Positions 37,496 through 47,936 are shown, numbered from the stretch's first letter. The stretch is DNA of 64,000 nt from Alphaproteobacteria bacterium (GCA_026126215.1 JAHCJQ010000001.1:1-64000), one strand, 5' to 3'. Translations and numbers: made by a program. Notes: generated by a model from the letters alone, not told the origin.

Positions 37496-40400
37496 TCAGA
37501 CGATCTGCATCACCACCGAATTGTCGATCTCAACGCTGCGCCCGTTGTCGCGGCTCGTGTAGGTGGTGGTGGAGCCGTTATTGACACTGGTCCAGCCGGT
37601 CAGCCCGAAACTCAGTTCAACCCGGTCGTCCGTGGAGCCCATGATCCGCAGCGTGCCCGAGGTCAGGTTGTTGGCGAGATTGTTGGCGTTGAGCCGCACC
37701 GTATGGGCGCCAGCGTAATTGAGGTCGATGACCTCGAACCCGGTCATGCGTGACTCGTTGCCCGTGGCCAGATTGACATCGACTCCGCTCCCCAACTGCA
37801 AGGTGTCGTTGCCGAGCTCGCCGGAAAAGATGCCCAGCAGACCCGTATTGGCATTGATGCGGATCAGGTCGTCGCCGGCGCCGCCCAGCAGCCGGTTGAT
37901 CTGTGTGCCCGCACCCTCGGAATTGATTGTGTCGTTGCCACCCTCCGACCGGATCTCCCAGCTCCGGCTGCTGTTCAGGGTGATGAGGTCGCTCTGGTTG
38001 GTGAGCTGCAGCACCTCGATCGTGAAATGGAACAGATCGTTCTGGGCATCGTTGGTGAACAGGCCGGTCACGAAATTGATGCTGACATTGCTCGAGGAGG
38101 TGATGTAGGAGGCATAGTCGTTGCCGGCAAAACCGACGAACGTGTCCTGGCCGGCGCCGCCGATCAGGGTATCGTTGCCGTTGGCGGCGATGGTGAGGCT
38201 GCCGAAGGCCCCGGTCACCACCACGTTGCCGGTGCCCGGCACCACGACCGATCCGCCGGCGGCATCGTCGACGGAGGCGACCACGAGGCTTGCCGTCTCG
38301 CCATTGTCCGGGTCGGTGTCGTTGCCGAGCAGGCCGGTCGCCCGCGTGCCGCGATTGACCGTCGCGTTCTCGTTCACGCCCACCGTGTCGTCCACGGCGG
38401 TCGGGTCGTCGTTCACGCCCTGCACGCGGATGGTCAGGGTGCCGAGCGAGGAGCGGTTGTTCAGATCGCGCAGGGTATAGGTGAAGACGTCATTCAGTAC
38501 CCCACCCTGGGGGGCCGCATCGTCGCGCGTATCGTCAAGAATGTAGGTATAGGTGCCATCGGCGTTGAGCAGCAGGGAGCCGAACTGACCCGCAATCTGC
38601 TGGCTTACATTGCCAGCCTGGCCATTGACCGCTGTTACCTGAAGCCGCGGATTCGCGGGATCGAGCCGGTCGATATCGTTGGTCAGAACATTGCCGTTGA
38701 TCGTGGCCCCGGTATCCTCCTGCGCATTCTCGACATCCGGCGTGCCGACCGGGCCGGAATTGCCGCGCACGGTGATGGTCAGGTTGGCGGTGCGGCTGAC
38801 CGTGCCGTCCGAGACCTGGTAGGTGAAGACCTGGTTGAGGGTCTGCCCGTCGCCCAGGGTCGGATCGTCGCCATAGGAATAGGAGTAGGTGCCGTCCGAA
38901 TTCATGGTCAGGCTGCCGGCGCCCACATTCACCACCTGCGAGCCGCCTTCCGCCACGGCGGTGAAGCCGCCGGTCGTGCCGGCGCGGATGCCGGTGACGG
39001 CAAGCGTATCGCCATCGACATCGGTGTCGGCGCCGTTGCCGTCGATATCGCCCTGGACCACGTCGCCCAGAACCGACGTTCCCTCGTCGACCGCGTTCGC
39101 ATCGTTCGCGGCCACCGGCGCGTCGTTCTGGCCGGTGACGGTGACGGTGAAGGTCGCCTGCGAGGTGGCGCCCTGGGCATCGCGGATGGTGTAGGTGAAG
39201 GTATCGAGCGCCGTCTCGCCCTGGGGCAGCGCCTCGGCAGCCGCGCCGTTGGCGGCATAGGTGTAGGTGCCGTTGGCGGCGATGGTGAGGCTGCCGAAGG
39301 CCCCGGTCACCACCACGTTGCCGGTGCCCGGCACCGCGACCGATCCGCCGGCGGCATCGTCGACGGAGGCAACCACGAGGCTTGCCGTCTCGCCATTGTC
39401 CGGGTCGGTGTCGTTGCCAAGCAGGCCGGTCGCCCGCGTGCCACCACTCACCGTCGCGTTCTCGTTCACCGAAGCCTGGTCATCCACGGCGGTCGGATCG
39501 TCGTTGGCACCGCGGACCTGGACCGATAGCGTTCCCGTCGAGGTGCGGCCGAGCGCATCGCGGATCGTGTAGCGGAACGTGTCGAGCACCGAGCCGCCCT
39601 GGGGTGCCGCATCGTCGCGCGCGTCGTCGGGATTGTAGGTGTAGGTGCCATCGGAGCGGATGGTGAGCGCGCCATACTGGCCGTCGAGGATCTGCTCGCC
39701 ACCGGCTGGTACCGCGTCGTTGCCGACACCCACCACGACCAGGGGGCCATTGCCGCGGTCGATATCGTTCGCCAGCACATCGCCGATGGCCGGCGTGCCG
39801 CTATCCTCGTCGGCCGTCACCGTGTCGTTGACCGCAGTGGCGCCGTCGCCGCCCCGGATGGTGATCGAAAGAGTCGCCACCGACGTCGCCCGCCCGTCGG
39901 ACACCTGGTAGGAGAAAGTCTGGATCCGGGTCTGGCCCGCCGCGAGCGCCGGATCGTCGCCATAGGAGTAGGAGTAAGTGCCGTCGGAATTGATGGTCAG
40001 GCTGCCGGCACCGCTGGTCACTACCTGCGAGCCGCCCGCCGCCACGGCGGTGAAGCCGCCGGCCGCGCCGGCGCGGATGCCGGTCACCGTCAGCGCATCG
40101 CCCTCGGCATCGCTGTCCCGGCCGGCGCCGCCGGCCGCGCCGAGAATGACGTCGCCGGTGACGCTGCCGCCCTCATCGACGCTGGCGGCGTCGTTGACCG
40201 CCGTCGGCGCATCGTTCACGCCATTGATGCGGATGGTCAGGGTCGCGGTCGCGGTTCGCCCGTCGGCGTCGCGCACCGTGTAGGTGAAAACCTCCTGCGC
40301 GCTCGCCCCCTGCGCCAGGCGATCCGCCGCGTCCGCATCGGCGGAGTAAGCGTAAGTGCCATTGGCGCGGATGGTGAGGGTGCCATAGGCGCCTTCGAGC

Positions 40401-41128
40401 GTGGTGGCGCCGCTGCCCGCGACCGCAACCGCGGTGGCATCCGGTGTGGAAGCCAGCACCTGGGAGACAGTCAGGAAAACCTGCTGCGTCGGATCGGCGT
40501 CGGTGTCGTTGCCCAATACGCCGCTCGCCCGCGTGTTGCGGCTGACCGTCGCGTTCTCGTCGATGGGTCCGACGACGTCGTCGACGCCGACCGGCGCATT
40601 GGTGCCGCCGGTGATCGGTCCGGTCGGACCATTGCCGCCATAGATCGAGGGCACGTCGGTCAGGATTGAAACGACCGAAACACCGGCAGATGGCGCGCCC
40701 AGGCCGATCCGGTCGCCGATCTCGCCGACGCCCTCCTGCCCCACGCCATCGATGCCCGCCGCGTCATAGCGGCGCACACCGGTGAAGCCAATGCGGAAAT
40801 GATGCTCGTTCTCCGGCCCCTCGGTCTGGGCCGTCTCGCCTGCGGCCGGCTGCAGGGCACCGAGGATCTGGCCCAGGGTTTCCTCGTCCAGCACCAGCTC
40901 GGCGACCGTGCGGCCCTGCTCGCGGTCGTAGAAACCCTCGAGAACGAACTGGCCCTCGCCCTCCACCTCGACCATCAGGTCGCGGCCTTCGAGCCGGAAA
41001 TCCGCCTTCTGGAGATCGGTGCCCTCGAACAGGACCTTGTCGCCGGTCTGGAGCCGCACGCGACGGGCCCTGGCACCTTCAAAGACCATCTGCTGCTCGT
41101 CGCGGAAAATCACGATGCGAATAGTCAT
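37496..41128 (-). CDS. Large VCBS-repeat protein with RTX-like C-terminus (probable type I secretion substrate)
   Basis: A 1210-residue acidic protein. After an N-terminal module of about 100 residues come several VCBS/cadherin-like repeats, each with NDTDPDNGE or NDIDR turns, ANGTYTY strands and DTFTYTIRDA ends. The last 250 residues hold RTX-like nonapeptides (GNDTLIGGAGQD, LLGGAGDDLI) and a beta-rich end. Such proteins are secreted by type I systems through C-terminal signals and act in adhesion or biofilm formation. No signal peptide is seen. It is co-directional with the tolC-like gene 84 bases upstream. The last VCBS unit breaks off directly into the RTX part (see findings). Start 41128 has GGAGGGAGAG upstream. 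Confidence 0.88.
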   Translation of the reverse strand: MTIRIVIFRDEQQMVFEGARARRVRLQTGDKVLFEGTDLQKADFRLEGRDLMVEVEGEGQFVLEGFYDREQGRTVAELVLDEETLGQILGALQPAAGETAQTEGPENEHHFRIGFTGVRRYDAAGIDGVGQEGVGEIGDRIGLGAPSAGVSVVSILTDVPSIYGGNGPTGPITGGTNAPVGVDDVVGPIDENATVSRNTRASGVLGNDTDADPTQQVFLTVSQVLASTPDATAVAVAGSGATTLEGAYGTLTIRANGTYAYSADADAADRLAQGASAQEVFTYTVRDADGRTATATLTIRINGVNDAPTAVNDAASVDEGGSVTGDVILGAAGGAGRDSDAEGDALTVTGIRAGAAGGFTAVAAGGSQVVTSGAGSLTINSDGTYSYSYGDDPALAAGQTRIQTFSYQVSDGRATSVATLSITIRGGDGATAVNDTVTADEDSGTPAIGDVLANDIDRGNGPLVVVGVGNDAVPAGGEQILDGQYGALTIRSDGTYTYNPDDARDDAAPQGGSVLDTFRYTIRDALGRTSTGTLSVQVRGANDDPTAVDDQASVNENATVSGGTRATGLLGNDTDPDNGETASLVVASVDDAAGGSVAVPGTGNVVVTGAFGSLTIAANGTYTYAANGAAAEALPQGETALDTFTYTIRDAQGATSQATFTVTVTGQNDAPVAANDANAVDEGTSVLGDVVQGDIDGNGADTDVDGDTLAVTGIRAGTTGGFTAVAEGGSQVVNVGAGSLTMNSDGTYSYSYGDDPTLGDGQTLNQVFTYQVSDGTVSRTANLTITVRGNSGPVGTPDVENAQEDTGATINGNVLTNDIDRLDPANPRLQVTAVNGQAGNVSQQIAGQFGSLLLNADGTYTYILDDTRDDAAPQGGVLNDVFTYTLRDLNNRSSLGTLTIRVQGVNDDPTAVDDTVGVNENATVNRGTRATGLLGNDTDPDNGETASLVVASVDDAAGGSVVVPGTGNVVVTGAFGSLTIAANGNDTLIGGAGQDTFVGFAGNDYASYITSSSNVSINFVTGLFTNDAQNDLFHFTIEVLQLTNQSDLITLNSSRSWEIRSEGGNDTINSEGAGTQINRLLGGAGDDLIRINANTGLLGIFSGELGNDTLQLGSGVDVNLATGNESRMTGFEVIDLNYAGAHTVRLNANNLANNLTSGTLRIMGSTDDRVELSFGLTGWTSVNNGSTTTYTSRDNGRSVEIDNSVVMQIV
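38177..38377 (-). repeat. 201-bp internal direct repeat, copy 1 (VCBS unit)
   Basis: This segment matches 39269-39469 over its whole 201 bases with about seven differences, four of them in one short patch. Both encode the same NDTDPDNGE to FGSLTIAANG part of a VCBS unit. Near-identity at the DNA level points to recent duplication or gene conversion. Copy 1 ends exactly where the reading switches to RTX motifs. Confidence 0.85.
39269..39469 (-). repeat. 201-bp internal direct repeat, copy 2 (VCBS unit)
   Basis: Partner of 38177-38377, 1092 bp (364 codons) away in the same orientation. Here the unit continues into a complete VCBS end (ANGTYTY ... DTFTYTIRDA), unlike copy 1. Confidence 0.85.
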
Positions 41129-41212
41129 GGTCCACTCTCCCTCCGGCCGATGGCCGGTCAAACGCGCCGCCCGGACTGTCCTGCCGCCCCCGGGCCGGGC
41201 GGTATCAGCCGC

Positions 41213-42565
41213 CTATTCCTGCAAGGGCTCGGGCACCTTGACATAGAGGCTTGCCAGGAGCTGGCCGCTTACCGCCAGAAGCTGGTAGTAGGTCAGGAAC
41301 AGCCTGACCTCCTCGTCGTGGTAGTTGACGCGCGAATTGAACTTCTCGTTCGTCACGTCGAGCACGTCGAGCAGCGAGCGGCGGCCGATATCGAACTGGC
41401 TCTTGTAGGATTCCAGCACGTCCGTGACCGTCTGGCGGTGCCGGCCGAGCGGTTCGAGCCGCGCGCGGCTGGTGCGCAGATCCTCGATGGCGACCCGCAC
41501 GTTCTCGCGCACGGCGCGCTTCTGCTCCGCCTCCGCCAGCTTCGCGGCGCTAAGCTCGCTCTCCGCGCGCCGGCTGCGCGCGAGATCCGAACCGCCGGAG
41601 ATCAGGTTGTAGCGCATCAGAAGGCGCGCATGCGCCTCGAGATTGCGCCCGCGCACCCCGCTCACATCGTCGGAGGCGGTGCCGCCGACCTCGACATCGA
41701 AGCGTGGATAGAAGGGGCTGCGGGCGACGGTGACGGAGGCTTCCGCTGCCTCCACCTGCCTGCCGGACGCGCGCACCACAGGGCTGTTGTCCTCGGCCAG
41801 CGCCAGCGCGCCGGATATCTCCGGCACGATCACCTGTTCCGCACGCAGCGGCGCCTCGAGACTGTTCGGGGCCTCGCCAACCACCTCGAGAAAACGCACC
41901 TTAGCCGCTTCGAGATCGCCGCGCCTTGTCTCGAGGTTGGCGATGGCAAGCTGCATGCGCGATTCGGCCTGCACCGCATCCGCCCCGGCGGAGGGGCCAA
42001 GCGCGCGGCGGCGGATATTGGTGACGATGTCGCGGTGATCGCGGACATTCTCCTCCGCCAGGCGCACGAACTCCATGTGGCGGAGGACGTCGAGATAGAC
42101 CTGAACGGCACGCAGCGCCACCTGCTCGCCGCTCGAGAGGAACTGCCAGCGCGCGCTGCCCGCCGCCGCCTGCGCCTGGTCGATGCGGCCCGACGTCCCG
42201 AAACCGTCGAAGACGAGCTGGCGGGCGATCAGGCTGACATCGCGCGCCGCCAGGCCGGTCGAGCCGACGCCGCGGGCGCGCGACGACGGATTCTCGGTCC
42301 ATTGGTAGCCGACGCCGCCGGAGAGATCGAGTTGCGGCAGGTAGCCGCCGCGCGCCTCGCCGATGCCATGACGTGCCGCGTCGGCGCGCGCACCGGCCTC
42401 GAGGAGCTGCGGATGATAGAACAGGCTGGCCTGCACCGCCTCGCGCAGCGTGCCGGAAGCCGCCGCCGTCGAGAGGGCGAGAAGGGCCAGCGGGGCCACC
42501 GCCATCGCACGCATTCCCGTGCCCGTCGCCACGCGCATGCCTACTCGCCTTCGCATCTGTCCCAT
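41213..42565 (-). CDS. TolC-family type I secretion outer-membrane protein
   Basis: A 450-residue TolC-family channel with a signal peptide (ends near TAAASG) and the two-fold repeated helical/beta layout: LREAVQASLFYHPQLLEA opens repeat one, LALAEDNSPVVRASGRQVEAAEASV opens repeat two, and the end carries YKSQFDIGRRSLLDVLDVTNE, the most conserved stretch. It spans the periplasm and outer membrane. Start 42565 has GGAG 13 bases upstream. It is followed by the VCBS/RTX gene, its likely cargo. The inner-membrane ABC exporter and adaptor are not in the window. Confidence 0.9.
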   Translation of the reverse strand: MGQMRRRVGMRVATGTGMRAMAVAPLALLALSTAAASGTLREAVQASLFYHPQLLEAGARADAARHGIGEARGGYLPQLDLSGGVGYQWTENPSSRARGVGSTGLAARDVSLIARQLVFDGFGTSGRIDQAQAAAGSARWQFLSSGEQVALRAVQVYLDVLRHMEFVRLAEENVRDHRDIVTNIRRRALGPSAGADAVQAESRMQLAIANLETRRGDLEAAKVRFLEVVGEAPNSLEAPLRAEQVIVPEISGALALAEDNSPVVRASGRQVEAAEASVTVARSPFYPRFDVEVGGTASDDVSGVRGRNLEAHARLLMRYNLISGGSDLARSRRAESELSAAKLAEAEQKRAVRENVRVAIEDLRTSRARLEPLGRHRQTVTDVLESYKSQFDIGRRSLLDVLDVTNEKFNSRVNYHDEEVRLFLTYYQLLAVSGQLLASLYVKVPEPLQE

Positions 42566-42998
42566 CGTTCCGCACTCCTTCGCCGGACCGCAGGTTCCGG
42601 CCTGCCGTGACCACGCCAAACCGGCGGACAGGGATGTCGTCCATGGATCGCCGGTCGAACTTGACCCTGTGGCGAAAGGATGAGTGTGGGGGCTGACGGG
42701 TCTAGACGCCGGTTGGCCTACGGCACGGAATCAGGGGCGATCGACTGTCCGCGAGAGCGTCCGCCGACTGGTAGGGGAGCGCGCAGGATTGATGGCGCCA
42801 ATGCGCGCGAGGCGCGTGTCCGTGGAGATTACCCACAGGGAATCGCGCCCGTCTTGCCGACGGACACTCGATATAGGCCGGTAACGGTCTCGCGACTGCC
42901 TGCGCCCACGCTACCGATTCCGCTTTCCAGGCGCCGCTTCACGGCTCCGCGACTCACGTCGAATTGATCGGGTCTTGGGCCGCGGATCGGCGAACGCT
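42566..42998. other. Intergenic region between the tolC-like and aldo/keto reductase genes
   Basis: These 433 bases hold no convincing gene. They should contain the promoter of the leftward tolC-VCBS-luxR operon and the end of the leftward aldo/keto reductase gene lies at 42999 going the same way. I see no clear -35/-10 pair, terminator, tRNA or repeat. Short open frames on both strands have no ribosome site and no recognisable product. Confidence 0.5.
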
Positions 42999-43841
42999 TC
43001 AGATCATTTCGAGCGGAACGGCGCGACTCGGCGGCGGGAAGATGCGATCGAGCGCCGCCAAGGTTTCCGGCTGCAGGCGGAGCCCCGCCGCGCGCCGGAT
43101 CTGGCGAACATGATCGGCCTGCACCGCCTTCGGGATCGGAATGATTCCCGGCCGGCGCAGGCACCAGGCCAGCGCCAGTTCGGCGGCGGTGGCGCCGAGA
43201 TCGCGGGCGATGGCGGCAAGCTTGCGGTCGCTCGCCAGCCTTCCCTGTTCGATCGGCGAATAGGCCATGAGCGGAATGCCATGTCCGGACTGCCAGGGCA
43301 TCAGGTCGAACTCGACGCCGCGCCGCGCCAGATTGTAGAGGACCTGATTGCACTGCACGGCGCCGCCGCCTGGCTGCGCCATCAGTTCCTCCATGTCCGA
43401 CCGGTCGAAATTGCTTACGCCCCAATGGCGGATCTTGCCGGCCCGCACCAGCCGCTCAAAGCCCGCGATCGTTTCGGCGAGCGGCACGCCGCCGCGCCAG
43501 TGCAGGAGATAGAGGTCGATGCGGTCGGTGCGGAGCCGTTTCAGGCTGCGCTCGCAGGCGGCGACGCAGCCCGCGGCGGTGGCATTGTGCGGATAGACCT
43601 TGCTCACGAGATAGACGTCATCGCGCCGGCCGGCGATCGCCTCCGCCACCACCTGCTCGGCCCCGCCTTCGCCATACATCTCCGCTGTGTCGATCAGCCG
43701 CAGGCCGAGATCGAGGCCGAGGCGCAGCGCCGCCGCTTCGCGCGCCCGCTCCACCGTCCGTTCGCCCATGCGCCAGGTGCCAAGGCCGAGCGCGGGCACC
43801 GCCTCGCCGCAGGCAAGTTTCGCGGTCGGCAGTTCCTCCAT
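42999..43841 (-). CDS. Aldo/keto reductase
   Basis: A 280-residue NADPH-dependent oxidoreductase of the aldo/keto reductase superfamily. The tetrad is visible: D and Y in LIDTAEMYGEGGAE, K in VYLVSKVYPHNA and H in LYLLHWRG. The cofactor end IPIPKAVQADHVRQI is also present. Substrate unknown. The start at 43841 has GGGAGGAA 6 bases upstream. It lies downstream of the histidine kinase on the same strand, 70 bases away. Confidence 0.88.
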   Translation of the reverse strand: MEELPTAKLACGEAVPALGLGTWRMGERTVERAREAAALRLGLDLGLRLIDTAEMYGEGGAEQVVAEAIAGRRDDVYLVSKVYPHNATAAGCVAACERSLKRLRTDRIDLYLLHWRGGVPLAETIAGFERLVRAGKIRHWGVSNFDRSDMEELMAQPGGGAVQCNQVLYNLARRGVEFDLMPWQSGHGIPLMAYSPIEQGRLASDRKLAAIARDLGATAAELALAWCLRRPGIIPIPKAVQADHVRQIRRAAGLRLQPETLAALDRIFPPPSRAVPLEMI

Positions 43842-43911
43842 CGCGTTCCTCCCGGATCTCCCGGGAGAAGTATCCCGATTTTCGCCCGGCCGGCAACGCG
43901 CCCGGCGCGCT

Positions 43912-45342
<1,431 letters not shown>

Positions 45343-45488
45343 GTCGGCCGGTACCCGCTCGTTCGTTGCGCGCGACGCGATTTCGGTAGGTCTCCAGTCT
45401 CGCACCTGAAGGGTTAAGGAAGTCTTAATGCCAGAGTGCGGCTCGCGCCCCGGTTGCGACCGGCAAGCCCCTTGCCATCCGGTACCGC

Positions 45489-46394
45489 ATGAAGCAGGTT
45501 CGCCCCATGAACATCGCCGCGCGGGGCCGGGCAATCCCGCCCCTCCTCTTCCTTATGGTGCTGCTGCTTGGCGGCTGCGCCTCGGCATCGCGCGAGATCG
45601 CCGAAGGCCAGCGGCAGAGCGCCCAGGAGAATGGCGGCTACGAAGGCACGGTGCAGCCGCTCGAGCAGCCGGTCGAACTGGCCTATGGCGCGGTGGCGCC
45701 CCTAGGCTTCCGCATCGAGCTGCTGGCCGAGCGCGACGGCGGCGAATCGCTCGACAGCCTGCTCGAAGGCCGGGTCCAGATCGCCGGCGCCGGCGAGAGC
45801 CTGGAGCTCGAGGCGGACTTGCTGGTCATGGAGATCAACGGCCGCAGCTTCGCCACCCGCGGCGTGGTGCTGGGCAGCGTGCGCCAGCGCCTCGGCCCGC
45901 GCGGCCCGTCCGGCCTGGCGGAGGGCGATTTCGCCGGCCTCTCCGCCGTCGCGCGGCGCGGCGACGAGCCGGTGCTGGATCAGATCGGCGCCATGGCGCG
46001 CGAGGACATTGCCGGGCTGGCGCAACAGCGCTTCCCCGACAGGCCGCTGGCGGAGGGCGACAGGCTGGCCGGGACCGACGAGGTGCTGGCGCGCTTCAAG
46101 CTGAGCGGACCCATCGCCCGGCTGACCAGCGACAGCGATATCGGCCTTCATGTTGCCGGCCGGACGGTCTGGCAGGGCCGGCCGGCGGTCTTCGCGCGCT
46201 ATCGCGGCGGCGCCGATCTGTTCCTGCCGCAGGACCCGCCGGCGGCGGCGCGGATGGAGGTGGGCGGTTACAGCGTCATCGACCTGGCGAGCGGCATCGA
46301 GCTGGAAGGGCTGGCCAGCCTGCAGGTCAAGGGCGTGGCCGGGGCGGCCAGCGGCCTCAACGCCGTGCAGCGCTCGCGCCTGCTGGCCGAATAG
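45489..46394 (+). CDS. Predicted lipoprotein of unknown function
   Basis: A 301-residue lipoprotein with signal peptide and lipobox LLGGC; it may start instead at ATG 45507, which would give a 23-residue signal. I do not recognise the mature domain, which is acidic and beta-rich. It is divergent from the histidine kinase. Its last 20 codons and 45 downstream bases recur at 51310-51418 on the far side of the foreign island, so this gene's 3' end was the insertion point. Confidence 0.65.
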   Translation: MKQVRPMNIAARGRAIPPLLFLMVLLLGGCASASREIAEGQRQSAQENGGYEGTVQPLEQPVELAYGAVAPLGFRIELLAERDGGESLDSLLEGRVQIAGAGESLELEADLLVMEINGRSFATRGVVLGSVRQRLGPRGPSGLAEGDFAGLSAVARRGDEPVLDQIGAMAREDIAGLAQQRFPDRPLAEGDRLAGTDEVLARFKLSGPIARLTSDSDIGLHVAGRTVWQGRPAVFARYRGGADLFLPQDPPAAARMEVGGYSVIDLASGIELEGLASLQVKGVAGAASGLNAVQRSRLLAE

Positions 46395-46439
46395 CCGGCC
46401 AAGCGGCGCCCTTGCAAGTTGCCGGCGGAGGACTAGGCT
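46331..46439 (+). repeat. Island-flanking direct repeat, left copy
   Basis: 109 bases that cover the 3' end of the lipoprotein gene and the following spacer. They recur at 51310-51418. The last 93 bases are identical and the first 16 contain three mismatches, all at third codon positions that leave the protein unchanged. The two copies frame about 4.9 kb of AT-richer DNA. Confidence 0.9.
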
Positions 46440-46505
46440 CAGGACTCATTGATCAACGCGAAAAGATGACGGTTTCGGCGATGACAATTGCCGAGAAGTC
46501 TTGGG
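46437..46505 (-). mobile_element. IS5-like transposase 3'-end remnant, left
   Basis: The sequence from GCTCAGGACTCAT on, read leftward, encodes a C-terminal transposase scrap (FSAIVIAETVIF) that resembles the ends of IS5-family (IS427-type) transposases. It matches the right remnant at 51233-51310 in the same orientation, with about a dozen differences and one 1-base indel. The rest of the element is gone. The outer edge at 46440 abuts the lipoprotein repeat. Confidence 0.6.
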
Positions 46506-46526
46506 CTGACGTGAGCCTCTGATCTC

Positions 46527-46967
46527 CTAGGATTCTTCGGAGAGTCCTAGGGTTTCATTTTTGGCCTCAGGCAGGCTGTTTTCCAGCTTGGATTTCAGTG
46601 CGAACTCGGCCGGCGACATGTTGCCGAGGGCCGAATGGGGTCTGCGGTGGTTGTAGACCTCCTTCCATGAGCCGATGGCCCCGCGTGTCTCGGACAATGT
46701 CGAGAACAACATTTCATTGAGGTACTCGTTCTGAAAGCGGCCGTTGAAGCTCCACACCCGGAGCTTCTTCTGGTGGGAATTGTCGTCCTCAAGCAACCAC
46801 AACCGGCTGTCATCGGACGCCTCCATGCACCCGAATTTGCCCTTCCACCTCTAGAACGTCGCTGAGCTGATGTCGTGCTTCCGGCCGACGTCGACAATGG
46901 ACACTGCGCCCTCCTGCTCACGCAGAGTCTCGATGATCTGCTCTTCCAAAAATCGTGAACGCTTCAT
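46527..46967 (-). pseudogene. IS3-family transposase remnant (orfA-orfB fusion with nonsense codon)
   Basis: Read leftward from ATG 46967, an IS3 orfA start (MKRSRFLEEQIIETLREQEG ... ISSATF) meets a TAG where the family has tyrosine, then reads RWKGKFGCMEASD. After a few dozen more residues it jumps straight to the C-terminal integrase part of orfB (WSFNGRFQNEYLNEMLF, YNHRRPHSALGNMSPAEFA). Most of the catalytic domain is missing. The copy is dead by both a stop and a large internal deletion. The 3' end carries an imperfect hairpin at about 46526-46552. Confidence 0.8.
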
Positions 46968-47136
46968 CTTTGGCCCTTCGCCCTTGGGGTGGATGCTGTT
47001 TCATCTTGGCGGTGTTCCCGTCCCTCACGTAAATGTCACATCGTGCACACGCTAAAAATGTTATCAAAGAGACACTTAGCACCTAGGCGTTAGGCGTCTG
47101 GCTTATAGCACAACCCAAGATAAAGAGGAGGAGAAC
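46968..47136 (+). promoter_or_regulatory. Upstream region of the diiron-enzyme gene
   Basis: 169 bases between the IS3 remnant and the first cargo gene. It turns AT-rich from about 47030. A 7-base tandem repeat, TAGGCGTTAGGCGT, lies near 47084-47097, and an ideal ribosome site AGAGGAGG sits 5 bases before ATG 47137. A promoter is expected here, but I cannot fix its -35/-10 elements. Confidence 0.4.
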
Positions 47137-47898
47137 ATGTCGTTAGCTTCCACCGCCGAGAATAACGCAATAGCCGACAGCCCCACCCGCACGCGGATTT
47201 ATTCCGAGACGAGCGATACCACAAAATATATTGATGATATTTACAAAGAAATACTAAGAAGTTGTGCTGTTGAACACCCATTTCTCAATTGGTTTGCTAA
47301 CAATAAACTTAGCAAAGATCAAGAAAAGATACTATTTTCTGAATGCTATTACTGGTTCAGACACATTCCATTTTATATTTCATCAATGGCTCAACTTACA
47401 AGAGATACAAAAATATTAAAGGAGATTAGTCTGAACGTATATGATGAGGTAGGCGGTGAAAGAAGTCATGCAGAGCTTTACATGAAATTTATTAATACTA
47501 TCGGTATTTCCAAAAGAGAAGTGCAAAGATACCACCCTACTGCCCAGGTTCTGGAGCTAAATGGAAGAATGGAGAAAATTTATTCTCGGCCTCCTATCGA
47601 AAAAGCCCTCGGTGCGATGTTTTTTGACGAAACGATGTCAGGAATTATGGTTTCCAAAATAAACGAAGGATTGAAAAACGCAGGCTACTCGAAAGATATT
47701 CGCTTCTTCTGGGAGATGCACATTAATGTCGAAAATGGTCATAGCAACTCCATTTTCAACGCAATCTATCCGTATCTAAAGAATGACGCTTCGCAGGATG
47801 CTTTTGAAGACGGTGTTCAAGAACTTAGCCGACTTGTTGAGTTATTCTGGGATGCCGTCGTAAGAAAATTGAATCTTCATCACATATTGCATACCTGA
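47137..47898 (+). CDS. Haem-oxygenase-like diiron enzyme (iron-containing redox enzyme, HDO superfamily)
   Basis: A 253-residue all-helical protein. It carries the spaced ligand set of haem-oxygenase-like diiron oxidases (UndA, BesC, SznF class): E69 in LFSECYYWFRH, E108 and H111 in GGERSHAEL (ExxH), E165 in FFDETMSG, and H195/E199/H202 in EMHINVENGH. Family members use O2 for fragmentation, N-oxygenation or decarboxylation of amino or fatty acids; the substrate here is unknown. Composition is strikingly AT-rich for this genome (16 of 60 bases are G or C at 47281-47340). It heads the cargo operon and is followed directly by the radical SAM gene. Confidence 0.85.
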   Translation: MSLASTAENNAIADSPTRTRIYSETSDTTKYIDDIYKEILRSCAVEHPFLNWFANNKLSKDQEKILFSECYYWFRHIPFYISSMAQLTRDTKILKEISLNVYDEVGGERSHAELYMKFINTIGISKREVQRYHPTAQVLELNGRMEKIYSRPPIEKALGAMFFDETMSGIMVSKINEGLKNAGYSKDIRFFWEMHINVENGHSNSIFNAIYPYLKNDASQDAFEDGVQELSRLVELFWDAVVRKLNLHHILHT

Positions 47899-47936
47899 AA
47901 ATTGCTCAAATTTTTCTGCCGCCGGTAGCGAGCTTT

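Noticed and set aside
37496-41128. CRISPR-like array suspected from repeated DNA motifs
   Set aside because: The repeats are in frame, hundreds of bases long and unevenly spaced, and they encode VCBS protein units.
42566-42998. Possible small RNA or tRNA in the 433-base gap
   Set aside because: No cloverleaf, no strong stem with a U-run and no conserved motif could be seen.
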